Of a stretch of DNA of 64,000 nt, positions 16,987 to 24,767 are shown in pieces. Numbering within the stretch: position 1 is the first letter of the stretch; the number at the start of each line of letters is the position of its first letter. A program made the translations under genes and the position numbers. The stretch lies in NCBI RefSeq assembly GCF_934424005.1, contig NZ_CAKRXI010000008.1, forward strand, positions 1 to 64,000. The letters run 5' to 3'. Source of the DNA: an uncultured Blautia sp. (GTDB lineage: Bacteria > Bacillota > Clostridia > Lachnospirales > Lachnospiraceae). The notes beneath the pieces were generated by a model. That model had not been told where the DNA came from and made no database searches. It saw only the letters and a list, made by a program, of their open reading frames with translations.

Positions 16987-17821
16987 ATCTCGCCGCCACA
17001 AACCCAAAATATTTTCCGGCAATTCGCACATAATACCACTTTGTTCCATCGATAGCCTCACGTATATCACATACATCTATAAGATTATCTCTTTTCAACA
17101 ATGGATATTCTCTTAAATTCGGATATTCTGTACCGGCTCCGGTACGTACATTCAGTGCAGACGCCGTAACTTTCCCTACAAATTTGGGCACTTTACTCAG
17201 TTTTTTTTTATCGGAAGGTTCTTCTGCTACATAGTTTTTGTAAAAAACGTCTCTGTCTACATATCCTTCTATTCCCGGAATCCGACCTTTGCTGGTATAC
17301 TGCCATCCTACGCCCATATCTGGCCGGTATCTCTCAATTAATGTACCATTATCATTCGCCGGATATCGTGCGATCCAAAAATCATATTTTTTGAGTTCTT
17401 CACTAATCACATTACGATACCAATCCAGATTACAATAGATTCCAAATCGGTATCCGGCATCTACAATAATCCTACGAAAAGCTTCCGCCAGACGTGCGAT
17501 CATTTCTGTTCCCAGTCTGCGCTGATTACTGTATTCCAGATCAAGAAATACCGGAAACTGTAATTTCCGCCCCTTTAGAACTTCAATTACTTTTTCTGCT
17601 TCTCTTCGCACTTCATCAATTGATAATGCATAAGAAAATTTATATACACCTGCTGGAATTCCATGTTCCAGACATTCGGCATAATTTCGTTCAAAATAAC
17701 GGTCTATACCATTTCCTGCTTCTGTGATGCGGATGATCGCAAATTCAATTCCATAATCGGCCACTTTTTTCCAGTCAATCACTCCCTGCCAGGAAGAAAC
17801 ATCAATTCCCCTATATTCCAA
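16904..17821 (-). CDS. GH25 lysozyme (muramidase) with C-terminal SH3 domain
   Basis: A 305-residue protein. The first 195 residues form a GH25 muramidase: GIDVSSWQG carries Asp7, and FLDLEYS carries the Asp94/Glu96 pair expected at the active site; YCNLDWYRN and DFWIARYP are further family blocks. It cleaves the MurNAc-GlcNAc bond of peptidoglycan. An SH3b domain follows (about residues 215-282, with ALNVRTGAGTEYPNL). The last 23 or so residues come from a palindromic repeat and look unrelated to SH3. There is no signal peptide, as in phage endolysins. The start is TTG after AGGGGGG, which itself abuts a small hairpin. Confidence 0.88.
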   Translation of the reverse strand: MEYRGIDVSSWQGVIDWKKVADYGIEFAIIRITEAGNGIDRYFERNYAECLEHGIPAGVYKFSYALSIDEVRREAEKVIEVLKGRKLQFPVFLDLEYSNQRRLGTEMIARLAEAFRRIIVDAGYRFGIYCNLDWYRNVISEELKKYDFWIARYPANDNGTLIERYRPDMGVGWQYTSKGRIPGIEGYVDRDVFYKNYVAEEPSDKKKLSKVPKFVGKVTASALNVRTGAGTEYPNLREYPLLKRDNLIDVCDIREAIDGTKWYYVRIAGKYFGFVAARYIRCEMTPTSVGDEQQISISGGSQSPI

Positions 17822-17915
17822 GTCACATCCCCCCTGCTTTATAATAAGCAGGAGAAGAAAAATGGCGCATGTCCTGAGTTAGCATTTTATTTTGCAAATA
17901 TTTTGAATTTAGCTG

Positions 17916-17944
17916 TTGACATTTCGTAACATATGATGTATTCT
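17916..17944 (+). promoter_or_regulatory. Promoter of the second tRNA-Leu gene
   Basis: TTGACA and TATTCT with a 17-base spacer, followed by AATTAGGCAGT as in copy 1. Confidence 0.75.
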
Positions 17945-17984
17945 AATTAGGCAGTTGTCGTGAATGACATCTGATATATGAAAT

Positions 17985-18068
17985 GCAGGAGTGGCGGAAT
18001 TGGCAGACGCGCAGGCTTCAGGTGCCTGTGGTCGCAAGATCGTGTGGGTTCAAGTCCCATCTCCTGCA
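17985..18068 (+). tRNA. tRNA-Leu (anticodon CAG), copy 2
   Basis: Identical in all 84 bases to the copy at 14869, with the same related promoter. A T tract (TTCTTTTTTTG) follows directly and may aid termination. Confidence 0.96.
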
Positions 18069-18090
18069 TTCTTTTTTTGTCTAAAATTCT

Positions 18091-18147
18091 ACCTCACTAT
18101 GCTTTGCTTTTATAGTATTATTTGTTCTTCTCTTTTTCAATAGACAT
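18091..18147 (-). repeat. Vestigial copy of the Rpn promoter region
   Basis: Resembles 16190-16250, sharing CTTTGC, TTATAGTA, ATTTGTTCTT and TTTTTCAATAG in register. It preserves TTGAAA-17-TACTAT on the minus strand (18112-18140), but no Rpn gene follows. Confidence 0.5.
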
Positions 18148-18228
18148 CACAAAAAATTAATTAATACTTCTCACTTCGCTCTATTCCTTTTTCCTCTCCC
18201 GGCCCCGCCACCACTCTCACAATAAAGT

Positions 18229-18529
18229 CCGGTGAAGTTGAAATAAAAACAAAAAACTCCAGTAAGGGAAGAACTGCCTGTGATTATCCTCTGTATCTGT
18301 CTCGCCTGAAGAACTTCGTAAAGATATCGGATTATACACGATTTTGCGTTGATACAGAAAATGCTGCTGTCTGAGCGCAGCGAGTTCAGCTCTTTTCTGT
18401 ATCGCCCTTAGCAAAATTCTTGTATATCCTGATATCTCAGAAGTTCTGAACTGAGACAAGTACAGAGGATAACTCACAGAGAAAATTCATCCCTCTCTGG
18501 AGTTCAATCATTTTACTTCCCGTCACCGG
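18229..18529. repeat. Imperfect palindrome of about 300 bp
   Basis: Pairs from the ends inward: CCGGTGA/TCACCGG, AACTCCAG/CTGGAGTT, TTATCCTCTGTA/TACAGAGGATAA, GAACTTC/GAAGTTC, AGATATC/GATATCT, TACAGAAAA/TTTTCTGTA, with GAGCGCAGCGAGTTCAG near the centre. Mismatches spread along both arms show age or compensating change. It resembles a MITE-like or structured-RNA element and carries no gene. Confidence 0.75.
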
Positions 18530-18543
18530 GAATTCTTTATACA

Positions 18544-19962
18544 TTATGCTCCATATATAAACGCCCTGATACTAAACGGCACATCCTTATACTCCGGCCA
18601 GATCACTGCAAAGAACACAAACACCGCCAGCGCAGCCAGTGCCACACAGATTGCAGCATAAATCTTCTTACGCAGACTCTCTTTCTTAATCTGCACATCA
18701 AAAAGATTTCCATATCCCATTACCATGAAATACGTAAGCGGCACGATCATTGGCAGACTGTAACGTCCCTGTGGCTGATAATCCGATGCATAAGAATAAT
18801 ATGCATTCAGTATATTCGGAATGATCATCGCAACCAGCATACACCAGTTAAAGATACCCTTTACACTCCACTGTTTTTTCACACGGATCGCAAAAGTCTT
18901 CACCGGATGCAGGAATATCAGAAGAAATCCCGCTTTAATAAAGTCCAGATAATTGTTGATCAGCCACTTCGGCATAAACACATCCATATTTCCAAAACGA
19001 CCGACAAAGCTTCCACTGACAAGCTCTACCCAGGAAAATCCGTCTTCCTGTGGGAAGCCGTGATTCAACATATCCAGCAAAGAATATCCAGCCATCTGCG
19101 GTGTACGTCTATTGGATGGTTTGTAATTCTTTTTCGCATATTTTTCCGCACAGATTGTTGATGCATTCATACCAATAAAATCTCCGTCATAGAGAATTGC
19201 ATTTCGAATGAACCACCATGCAGCCAGCAGCAGAACGATCGCACAGACAAGAAATCCCTTTTTCACAAAATCCGTATACTTTCCTTTCTTTTTCGCCTCC
19301 ATAAACAGAGTTATCCCAAAGAAAAAGATGCTGCAGAGAATAAATCCGTACGCATTGTAATAGGACAATGCACATGCTGCCACACCCAGTGCCAGGATCA
19401 CACAGTTTTTGTATGTCCATCCCTCATCCATATACCGCACCCATGCATACACGATCACTGCCGTTGAAAATACCGCCAATGCATCACAGTTAACATAAGT
19501 GAATACAAACAAAGAACCTGGCAGCAGCCCTACAAAAGCCGCAGCTATCCATGCTTTTCTACGGTCAAACAACCGTTTTCCCATATCAAGTACCAGCCAG
19601 ACTGTTCCAAGTCCAAACAGAATGTTTACAAATCTGGCCGCGAGAAGCAGTGCAAACGGCGCTGTCGTCACAAGGCTTACTGCTTTCATAAAAACAGCTG
19701 CGATCATATATGACAGGATCGGAGAAAATGCATAAGAAATTCCCCATACAACATTTCGTACCGACGGGTCATCACCTACTGGAAGCGAACCATGCTTATA
19801 AATATAATCCGCAATCTGATAGCGCATCTGCTCATCCGGCCCGGCACCCATAGGCTGTACACGTGCCCACATCAGATAAAACACCAGCAGAAACAGGAAA
19901 AAAAGGATCTCCACAGTTGTCTCTGCACTTATTTTCTTACGTTTCAACTTACTTTCCTCCAT
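18544..19962 (-). CDS. GT-C superfamily membrane glycosyltransferase (ArnT/DUF2142-like)
   Basis: A 472-residue polytopic protein with about ten to twelve transmembrane segments. After the first segment comes GAGPDEQMRYQIADYI, whose Asp-Glu pair fits the catalytic DE of GT-C enzymes; YQPQGRYSLPM near the C-terminus is like the QGRY motif of DUF2142 proteins. GT-C enzymes use lipid-phosphate-linked sugars and act on the outer face of the membrane. It is the last of five coupled genes, so it is the likely final transferase of the amino sugar made upstream. The ATG shares one base with the rffA stop codon. The acceptor is unknown. Confidence 0.82.
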   Translation of the reverse strand: MEESKLKRKKISAETTVEILFFLFLLVFYLMWARVQPMGAGPDEQMRYQIADYIYKHGSLPVGDDPSVRNVVWGISYAFSPILSYMIAAVFMKAVSLVTTAPFALLLAARFVNILFGLGTVWLVLDMGKRLFDRRKAWIAAAFVGLLPGSLFVFTYVNCDALAVFSTAVIVYAWVRYMDEGWTYKNCVILALGVAACALSYYNAYGFILCSIFFFGITLFMEAKKKGKYTDFVKKGFLVCAIVLLLAAWWFIRNAILYDGDFIGMNASTICAEKYAKKNYKPSNRRTPQMAGYSLLDMLNHGFPQEDGFSWVELVSGSFVGRFGNMDVFMPKWLINNYLDFIKAGFLLIFLHPVKTFAIRVKKQWSVKGIFNWCMLVAMIIPNILNAYYSYASDYQPQGRYSLPMIVPLTYFMVMGYGNLFDVQIKKESLRKKIYAAICVALAALAVFVFFAVIWPEYKDVPFSIRAFIYGA

Positions 19963-21089
19963 CAAAACTCAAACTCTCTGATTTTTTCCGCAATATAATC
20001 CACATCATCCATTGAAAGATCATAGAACATCGGAAGCCTCAAAAGGCGTTCGCTCTCTTTTGTCGTATAGACATCCTCTCCATGAAATCTTCCAAACTTC
20101 TCACCTGCCGGAGAACTATGCAATGGAACATAATGAAAAGCCGGTGCAATTCCATTTTCACGGAGATAAGTGATCAGTCTTGTACGTACAGCAATATCTT
20201 TCACCTTAATGTAATACATATGTGCATTGTGTGCACATCCCTCCGGAACAATCGGTCTCTGAATCTTGCCCTGTTTTTCCAGATCTTCCAATCTTTCATG
20301 ATATCCGTCATAAACCTGATGACGTTTCCTGTTGATCTTATCACACTCTTCCAGCTGTGCATACAAATATGCCGCATTCATCTCACTCGGAAGATAGGAA
20401 GAGCCATAATCGATCCACCGATATTTATCGATCTGTCCTCGGAAAAATTTACTTCTGTCCGTTCCCTTTTCACGCAGGATCTCAGCTTTTTCCTGATATT
20501 CATTTTTCTGGAATACCAGAGCACCACCTTCACCCATGGTGAAATTTTTTGTCTCATGGAAACTGTAACAGCCAAAGTCACCAATCGTACCAAGTGCCTT
20601 TCCATGATAATAAGCATCCACTCCCTGTGCTGCATCTTCTACAACTTTCAGGTTATGTCTGCGTGCAATCTCCATAATTTTATTCATCTCGCAGCCAACA
20701 CCGGCATAATGGACCGGAACGATTGCTCTGGTCTTCTCTGTGATTGCATCTTCGATAAGATTTTCATCTATATTCATCGTATCCGGCCGAATATCAACAA
20801 ATACGATCTTTGCACCACGAAGCACAAAAGCATCTGCAGTGGAAACAAACGTATAAGATGGCATGATCACTTCATCCCCCGGCTGAATATCACTTAGGAA
20901 TGCTGCCATCTCCAATGCATGCGTACAGGATGTTGTCAGGAAAACCTGATTTACCTGGAAACGTTCTTTCATCCATGCAGAACAAAGCTTCGTATATTTT
21001 CCATCACCACAGAGCATGCCCTGGGCTACTGCATCCTGAATGTACTTTAATTCATTACCGACAAGTGCCGGTCTGTTAAAATAAATCAT
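19962..21089 (-). CDS. rffA: dTDP-4-amino-4,6-dideoxygalactose transaminase (RffA/WecE-like)
   Basis: A 375-residue PLP-dependent aminotransferase of the DegT/DnrJ/EryC1 family. SFHETKNFTMGEGGAL contains the PLP lysine (Lys181), and VEDAAQGVDAYYHGKALG the residues that hold the cofactor ring. TTSCTHALEMAA binds the phosphate. The sequence fits the RffA subgroup, which aminates dTDP-4-keto-6-deoxyglucose to dTDP-Fuc4N. That substrate is the product of RfbB, encoded about 30 kb away in the same window, so RfbB may feed both this pathway and rhamnose synthesis. AGAGGAG precedes the start. ArnB, a relative, acts on a UDP sugar, so the nucleotide needs testing. Confidence 0.9.
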   Translation of the reverse strand: MIYFNRPALVGNELKYIQDAVAQGMLCGDGKYTKLCSAWMKERFQVNQVFLTTSCTHALEMAAFLSDIQPGDEVIMPSYTFVSTADAFVLRGAKIVFVDIRPDTMNIDENLIEDAITEKTRAIVPVHYAGVGCEMNKIMEIARRHNLKVVEDAAQGVDAYYHGKALGTIGDFGCYSFHETKNFTMGEGGALVFQKNEYQEKAEILREKGTDRSKFFRGQIDKYRWIDYGSSYLPSEMNAAYLYAQLEECDKINRKRHQVYDGYHERLEDLEKQGKIQRPIVPEGCAHNAHMYYIKVKDIAVRTRLITYLRENGIAPAFHYVPLHSSPAGEKFGRFHGEDVYTTKESERLLRLPMFYDLSMDDVDYIAEKIREFEF

Positions 21090-21108
21090 CTGACTCCTCT
21101 ACTTTTCT

Positions 21109-22380
21109 TTATAAAGAATACTCGGGTATCTTATTCTGAAAAACGATTTCTTCCCCATCCGGATCCGTCATACTCATCTTTTCAAAAAAATGTTCCGATA
21201 TCTCATCAAGTTCTTCCCGACTGCCTGCCTCTATATAATACAATGCAAGATACGGGTTCGGACCGTACGCCACAACTTCTTCTCCTGCCTCATAGAAGAT
21301 CCACGGCTTCACAACCGCTTTGTCTTCCGCGAGTTCATATGCAGCCTGCTGTTCCTGAATCTGTTTCAGTCTCCCATGAAAATACAAAACAGCTCCATGC
21401 ATCAATGGTTTACGGATATCCTGCGCTTCCAGCATCTTTGTAACATACTCGTTATCGTAAACATAATTCAGCAAAAGTTCTTCCATGTTAAAGCGATATA
21501 CCATATCTGTCAGTTCATGCTCATAGCCAAAGAAACGTGCCGCAATCTCACAGACCTGGATTCCCTCTCCTGCTTTCCAGAAAAACTGCATGGAAAGCGG
21601 ACCTTCCTTCTGTCCGGTGTATGCAATATAGGACTGGAGCAAAGAAACCGCCGGTTCTTCCACCTTATCGATCAGGCAGCTCGGATACACATTTCGTGTG
21701 CTCTCCGGAAGCTCTCCCTCCGCAAACTGTGTTTTCTCTCTGTCTGCAATACTGATGACCTTCACTGCTCCATCAGAAACCCAGGTCATCATATTAAATT
21801 CAAATCCATCATTATATTCTTCAATCAGGATTTCATCCAGATCTGTAAACTCTGCGGTTTTACGAACACTCCCTGCAAGCTGCTCCTGATCTTTAATGAT
21901 AAAAATTCCTCTTGAACCATATTTATCCAGCGGTTTACTGATCAATGGATATTTAAGCCCTGCTGTTATTCTGGCAAGTTTATATTCATTCTGTTCTGCT
22001 GTTGGTACTTTCACAAATCCAGGCGTCGGAAGCCCCAGCTTCGAAAGCAGTTCCCTGCAGGCTGATTTATCTCTGTACCAGCAAAGCTGTTCCGGTTTCA
22101 GATAACAGGGCAATCCTGCTTTCTCTGCAATTTTGACCATGCATTCCATGAGCAGATCCGAAAAAGAGGTTATGATTCCATCAACCTTTTCTTTCTGGCA
22201 AAGATCTGCCACTGCATCAATATCCGTAACAGGAATCACGTAAGATGCATCTGCATACTGTCTTGCCGGTCCATCCGGGTAGCCATCACAGACGATCGTA
22301 TAATATCCCCGTTCTTTTGATTTTTTAACAAGCTGTACAAATTCGCCCAGTGTACCAAGTATCAGTAATCTGTGCTTCAT
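21109..22380 (-). CDS. ATP-grasp ligase of the glycosylation operon
   Basis: A 423-residue ATP-grasp protein of the carbamoyl-phosphate-synthase-like class. It starts with a Rossmann-like pre-domain (HRLLILGTLGEFVQLVKKS) and has a typical central block YPLISKPLDKYGSRGIF. LIEEYNDGFEFNMMTWV and the metal-site region FFWKAGEGIQVCEIAARFFG follow. Such enzymes couple a carboxylate to an amine through an acyl phosphate. Placed between an amino-sugar transaminase and a GT2, it may attach an amino acid or small acid to the amino sugar; this is inference. The ATG at 22380 overlaps the previous stop in ATGA; an upstream in-frame codon is not preferred. Confidence 0.82.
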   Translation of the reverse strand: MKHRLLILGTLGEFVQLVKKSKERGYYTIVCDGYPDGPARQYADASYVIPVTDIDAVADLCQKEKVDGIITSFSDLLMECMVKIAEKAGLPCYLKPEQLCWYRDKSACRELLSKLGLPTPGFVKVPTAEQNEYKLARITAGLKYPLISKPLDKYGSRGIFIIKDQEQLAGSVRKTAEFTDLDEILIEEYNDGFEFNMMTWVSDGAVKVISIADREKTQFAEGELPESTRNVYPSCLIDKVEEPAVSLLQSYIAYTGQKEGPLSMQFFWKAGEGIQVCEIAARFFGYEHELTDMVYRFNMEELLLNYVYDNEYVTKMLEAQDIRKPLMHGAVLYFHGRLKQIQEQQAAYELAEDKAVVKPWIFYEAGEEVVAYGPNPYLALYYIEAGSREELDEISEHFFEKMSMTDPDGEEIVFQNKIPEYSL

Positions 22381-23345
22381 TCTCCGGCTGCCTCCCATTC
22401 TTTGATCCGTTCTGCCATATATTGCATTTCTTCTTTTCCATAACGCTGGTCACATGGCAGAGGCAATACATCTGCTGCCCACTGATATTCCAGACTGTCC
22501 TCTGTACAATCTTCGAGAATATTTTTCCAGTAGGTCGGTACAAAAATCTTATGTTCTGCAAGCCAGCGTCTTAACTTAAGACCTTCTTTATGATAATACG
22601 GATAAACAAATGGCCCCTCCGGTGTCACCCGGGTAAAAATAAATTCTGACGGAAGTGCCTCGGAAAGTATACGATAATTTTCCTCTCTCTTACGTCTTCC
22701 CGTCTCATAATCGATTGCTCCCAGAAGATTCTCTGTCAGCCTGGACATACGTCGAATCTCCATGCCTTCATACCGAGCTGCATTCTGAAGCATCTCCTGA
22801 TAGTAGACGCCTGCATTTTCTTCGTACCGCCCAAGGATATGTCCCATTCTTTTATTGGAATGATCCACTGGCTTATCCATCGGAAGCACTGCATCTGTGG
22901 AAAGATATGCTCCATCACTGACTCCCCAGAATTTTCTGCAGGAATACAGGGTATCCACACCTTTCAGCGGTTTCTGAAAGAAAGCATGCGTATGATCCAC
23001 AATGATATTTCCAAAAATCTTCTGATATGCCAGGATCTTCTCATCTGTCAGTTGACCGTAATAATTGACCAGATACAGACATTCACTTTCTCCCAGTTTT
23101 TTCCGGGGAAGCAAAACATTTAACTCCGCATCTAACTGATAACGGCTGATCCGGACTCCATGTTGCTCGCAGGCTTCCGTTACCGACTCGCATAAGAATA
23201 CCGGCAGATATATTTTTGTATAACCGCGGCCTTCCAGAAGCCACCGAAGTGCTGTTCTTCCCAGATTTACTTTATAAAGATTCGGATAATACTCTTTACC
23301 TCCAAAATCTTCCAGCTCAAAATAGCCTCCGATTTCTTTTTTCAT
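22377..23345 (-). CDS. DegT/DnrJ/EryC1-like PLP-dependent protein (divergent)
   Basis: A 322-residue protein with the outline of a DegT-type aminotransferase but little close similarity. NLGRTALRWLLEGRG resembles the phosphate-binding segment, IIVDHTHAFF the PLP-ring site (Asp117), and YSCRKFWGVSDGAYL the lysine site (Lys138). It is shorter than RffA (375 residues) and lacks the GEGG motif. It may make a second amino sugar, act as a non-transaminase PLP enzyme, or partner RffA. It is coupled to its neighbours by a TGATG junction upstream and an ATGA overlap downstream. Specific function is not claimed. Confidence 0.65.
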   Translation of the reverse strand: MKKEIGGYFELEDFGGKEYYPNLYKVNLGRTALRWLLEGRGYTKIYLPVFLCESVTEACEQHGVRISRYQLDAELNVLLPRKKLGESECLYLVNYYGQLTDEKILAYQKIFGNIIVDHTHAFFQKPLKGVDTLYSCRKFWGVSDGAYLSTDAVLPMDKPVDHSNKRMGHILGRYEENAGVYYQEMLQNAARYEGMEIRRMSRLTENLLGAIDYETGRRKREENYRILSEALPSEFIFTRVTPEGPFVYPYYHKEGLKLRRWLAEHKIFVPTYWKNILEDCTEDSLEYQWAADVLPLPCDQRYGKEEMQYMAERIKEWEAAGE

Positions 23346-24277
23346 CAGTCCGTGTCCTCCCGGCGCACAACATAATGTGGCATTTTCTTTGCTTCGTTCA
23401 GAATATTCATCAGATAGATTCCCATGATCCCAATCGACAAAAGAATCAGTCCAAAAAATGCCAGCATCACCATCATCAGGGATGTCCAGCCTTCAACCGA
23501 TACACCAAACGCAAAGTAACGCACAAGAAAATACACTGCCATGACCATGCTCACCAGAAAACTGGCAATTCCGATATTTCTCACCATAAGAAGCGGAAAT
23601 GCTGTATGTGCGGTGATATCATAGATCAGATCCTTCACAAGACGTTTGAAAGAATAGCCGCTCTTTCCATAAGCCCTTGCCGCATGCTGTACTGGTACGT
23701 TGATGATTCTGTTGGATGTCAGCACCAGAAGGTTTCCAATCTGAGGCAGGTATGTATTTGTCTTCACCATTGCATCTACAAGGAAGCGACGGATCAGACG
23801 GTAACTGGTAATCTGAAGATCCGGGTCTTTGCCGAGCATCTTAGAAGTTGCCCACACAGAAAATTTCGTTCCGAGTTTGCGGATAAATCCATGCTGTCTG
23901 CCTTCATAGCTCGCAATGATCGCATCAACATCATCACGCTCTCTCATAACATTTATCATCTTCGGAAGTTCTTCGGGCTGATGCTGCAGGTCATCATCCA
24001 TGGTTACAACAAAATCACCTTTCACATGTGCAAATCCACACAGAAGTGCCGGATGCTGCCCAAAATTTCTTGCCATCTGTATGATGCGAACTCTATTGTC
24101 CTTTGCACGAAGTTCCTGCATAACTTCAAAGGAACGGTCTTTGGAACCGTCATCCACAAGAATCAGTTCAAACTCTTCTTTTATTACTTCCCGGAATACT
24201 TTTTCCAGGCGTGTATAAAGTTCCTGTAAGGTGTGTTCGGAATTGTATACAGGAACAACAACGGAATACAAACTCAT
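23345..24277 (-). CDS. GT2 polyprenyl-phosphate glycosyltransferase (ArnC/GtrB/DPM1-like)
   Basis: A 310-residue enzyme. The GT-A domain has VVVPVYNSE, LILVDDGSKDRSFEVM, ARNFGQHPALLCGF and the metal-binding TMDDDLQHQPEE; this set marks the GT2 group that moves a sugar from a nucleotide to undecaprenyl phosphate. Two transmembrane helices in the last 90 residues anchor it on the cytoplasmic face, as in GtrB and ArnC. It is the first gene of the operon and has its own promoter. With the divergent SMR pair and the GT-C protein it completes a three-component glycosylation system. AAGAAAGGG precedes the ATG. Confidence 0.92.
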   Translation of the reverse strand: MSLYSVVVPVYNSEHTLQELYTRLEKVFREVIKEEFELILVDDGSKDRSFEVMQELRAKDNRVRIIQMARNFGQHPALLCGFAHVKGDFVVTMDDDLQHQPEELPKMINVMRERDDVDAIIASYEGRQHGFIRKLGTKFSVWATSKMLGKDPDLQITSYRLIRRFLVDAMVKTNTYLPQIGNLLVLTSNRIINVPVQHAARAYGKSGYSFKRLVKDLIYDITAHTAFPLLMVRNIGIASFLVSMVMAVYFLVRYFAFGVSVEGWTSLMMVMLAFFGLILLSIGIMGIYLMNILNEAKKMPHYVVRREDTD

Positions 24278-24326
24278 AGGTTTCCCTTTCTTTCTAAATA
24301 CGCAACAAATTTATGCATTCTTTTTT

Positions 24327-24355
24327 ATCATATCATTTTCATAATCCATTGTAAA
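24327..24355 (-). promoter_or_regulatory. Promoter of the five-gene glycosylation operon
   Basis: TTTACA and TATGAT with a 17-base spacer on the minus strand. Its -35 box overlaps that of the divergent flippase promoter within the inverted repeat ATTGT-AA-ACAAT (24348-24359). Confidence 0.75.
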
Positions 24356-24377
24356 CAATTAGTATATGGTGTAAAAT
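24349..24377 (+). promoter_or_regulatory. Promoter of the SMR flippase pair
   Basis: TTGTAA and TAAAAT with a 17-base spacer, about 40 bases before the first SMR start codon. It overlaps the opposite promoter at the -35 box, so a single bound factor could affect both. Confidence 0.7.
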
Positions 24378-24416
24378 TAATAAATATTGGTCAAAAAATA
24401 ATATTGTGGAGGAATT

Positions 24417-24767
24417 ATGAAAAATTTCAGAAACTATCTGCAGCTCCATCTGAATATTCTGCTGTTTTCTCTGACAAGTGTTTTTTCAAAACTTGCCTCG
24501 ATCCAGTACAATAAAAACGGACTGCATGCCCCGCTTCTATATGTATTCCTGTTCCTGATGATCGCCAACTGCGGAATCTACGCGATCGCCTGGCAACAGG
24601 TCATCAAAAAATTCTCACTGTCCACCGCCTATGCCAACAAAAGTGTCTATCTTCTGTGGTCACAGATCTGGGCAGTCGCAATTTTTCATGAACAGCTTTC
24701 CGTACAGAACATCATCGGAATCCTGATCGTATTATTCGGAGTATGGACGGTGCAGAGATATGAATAG
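24417..24767 (+). CDS. SMR/EamA-type membrane protein, first flippase subunit (ArnE-like)
   Basis: A 116-residue protein with four predicted transmembrane helices, the size of small multidrug resistance family members. The third and fourth helices carry YANKSVYLLWSQIWAVAIFHE and IIGILIVLFGVW, like the family's C-terminal half. It overlaps the next SMR gene by eight bases, as expected for a heterodimer. Paired SMR proteins beside an ArnC-like GT2 (ArnE/ArnF in Gram-negatives) flip undecaprenyl-phosphate-sugars outward. Drug efflux is the alternative, but the shared promoter region with the glycosylation operon favours flipping. GGAGGAATT precedes the ATG. Confidence 0.82.
   Translation: MKNFRNYLQLHLNILLFSLTSVFSKLASIQYNKNGLHAPLLYVFLFLMIANCGIYAIAWQQVIKKFSLSTAYANKSVYLLWSQIWAVAIFHEQLSVQNIIGILIVLFGVWTVQRYE

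Larger units (their letters stand above)
18069..18543. other. Intergenic region after tRNA-Leu copy 2
   Basis: A 475-base gap holding a stretch that resembles the Rpn promoter region and a palindrome of about 300 bp. An 86-codon minus-strand frame at 18217-18477 is a by-product of the palindrome and is not called as a gene. Confidence 0.65.

Noticed and set aside
18217..18477. 86-codon minus-strand frame in the gap after tRNA-Leu copy 2
   Set aside because: It coincides with the long palindrome, has no ribosome binding site and its sequence mirrors the repeat rather than a protein family.
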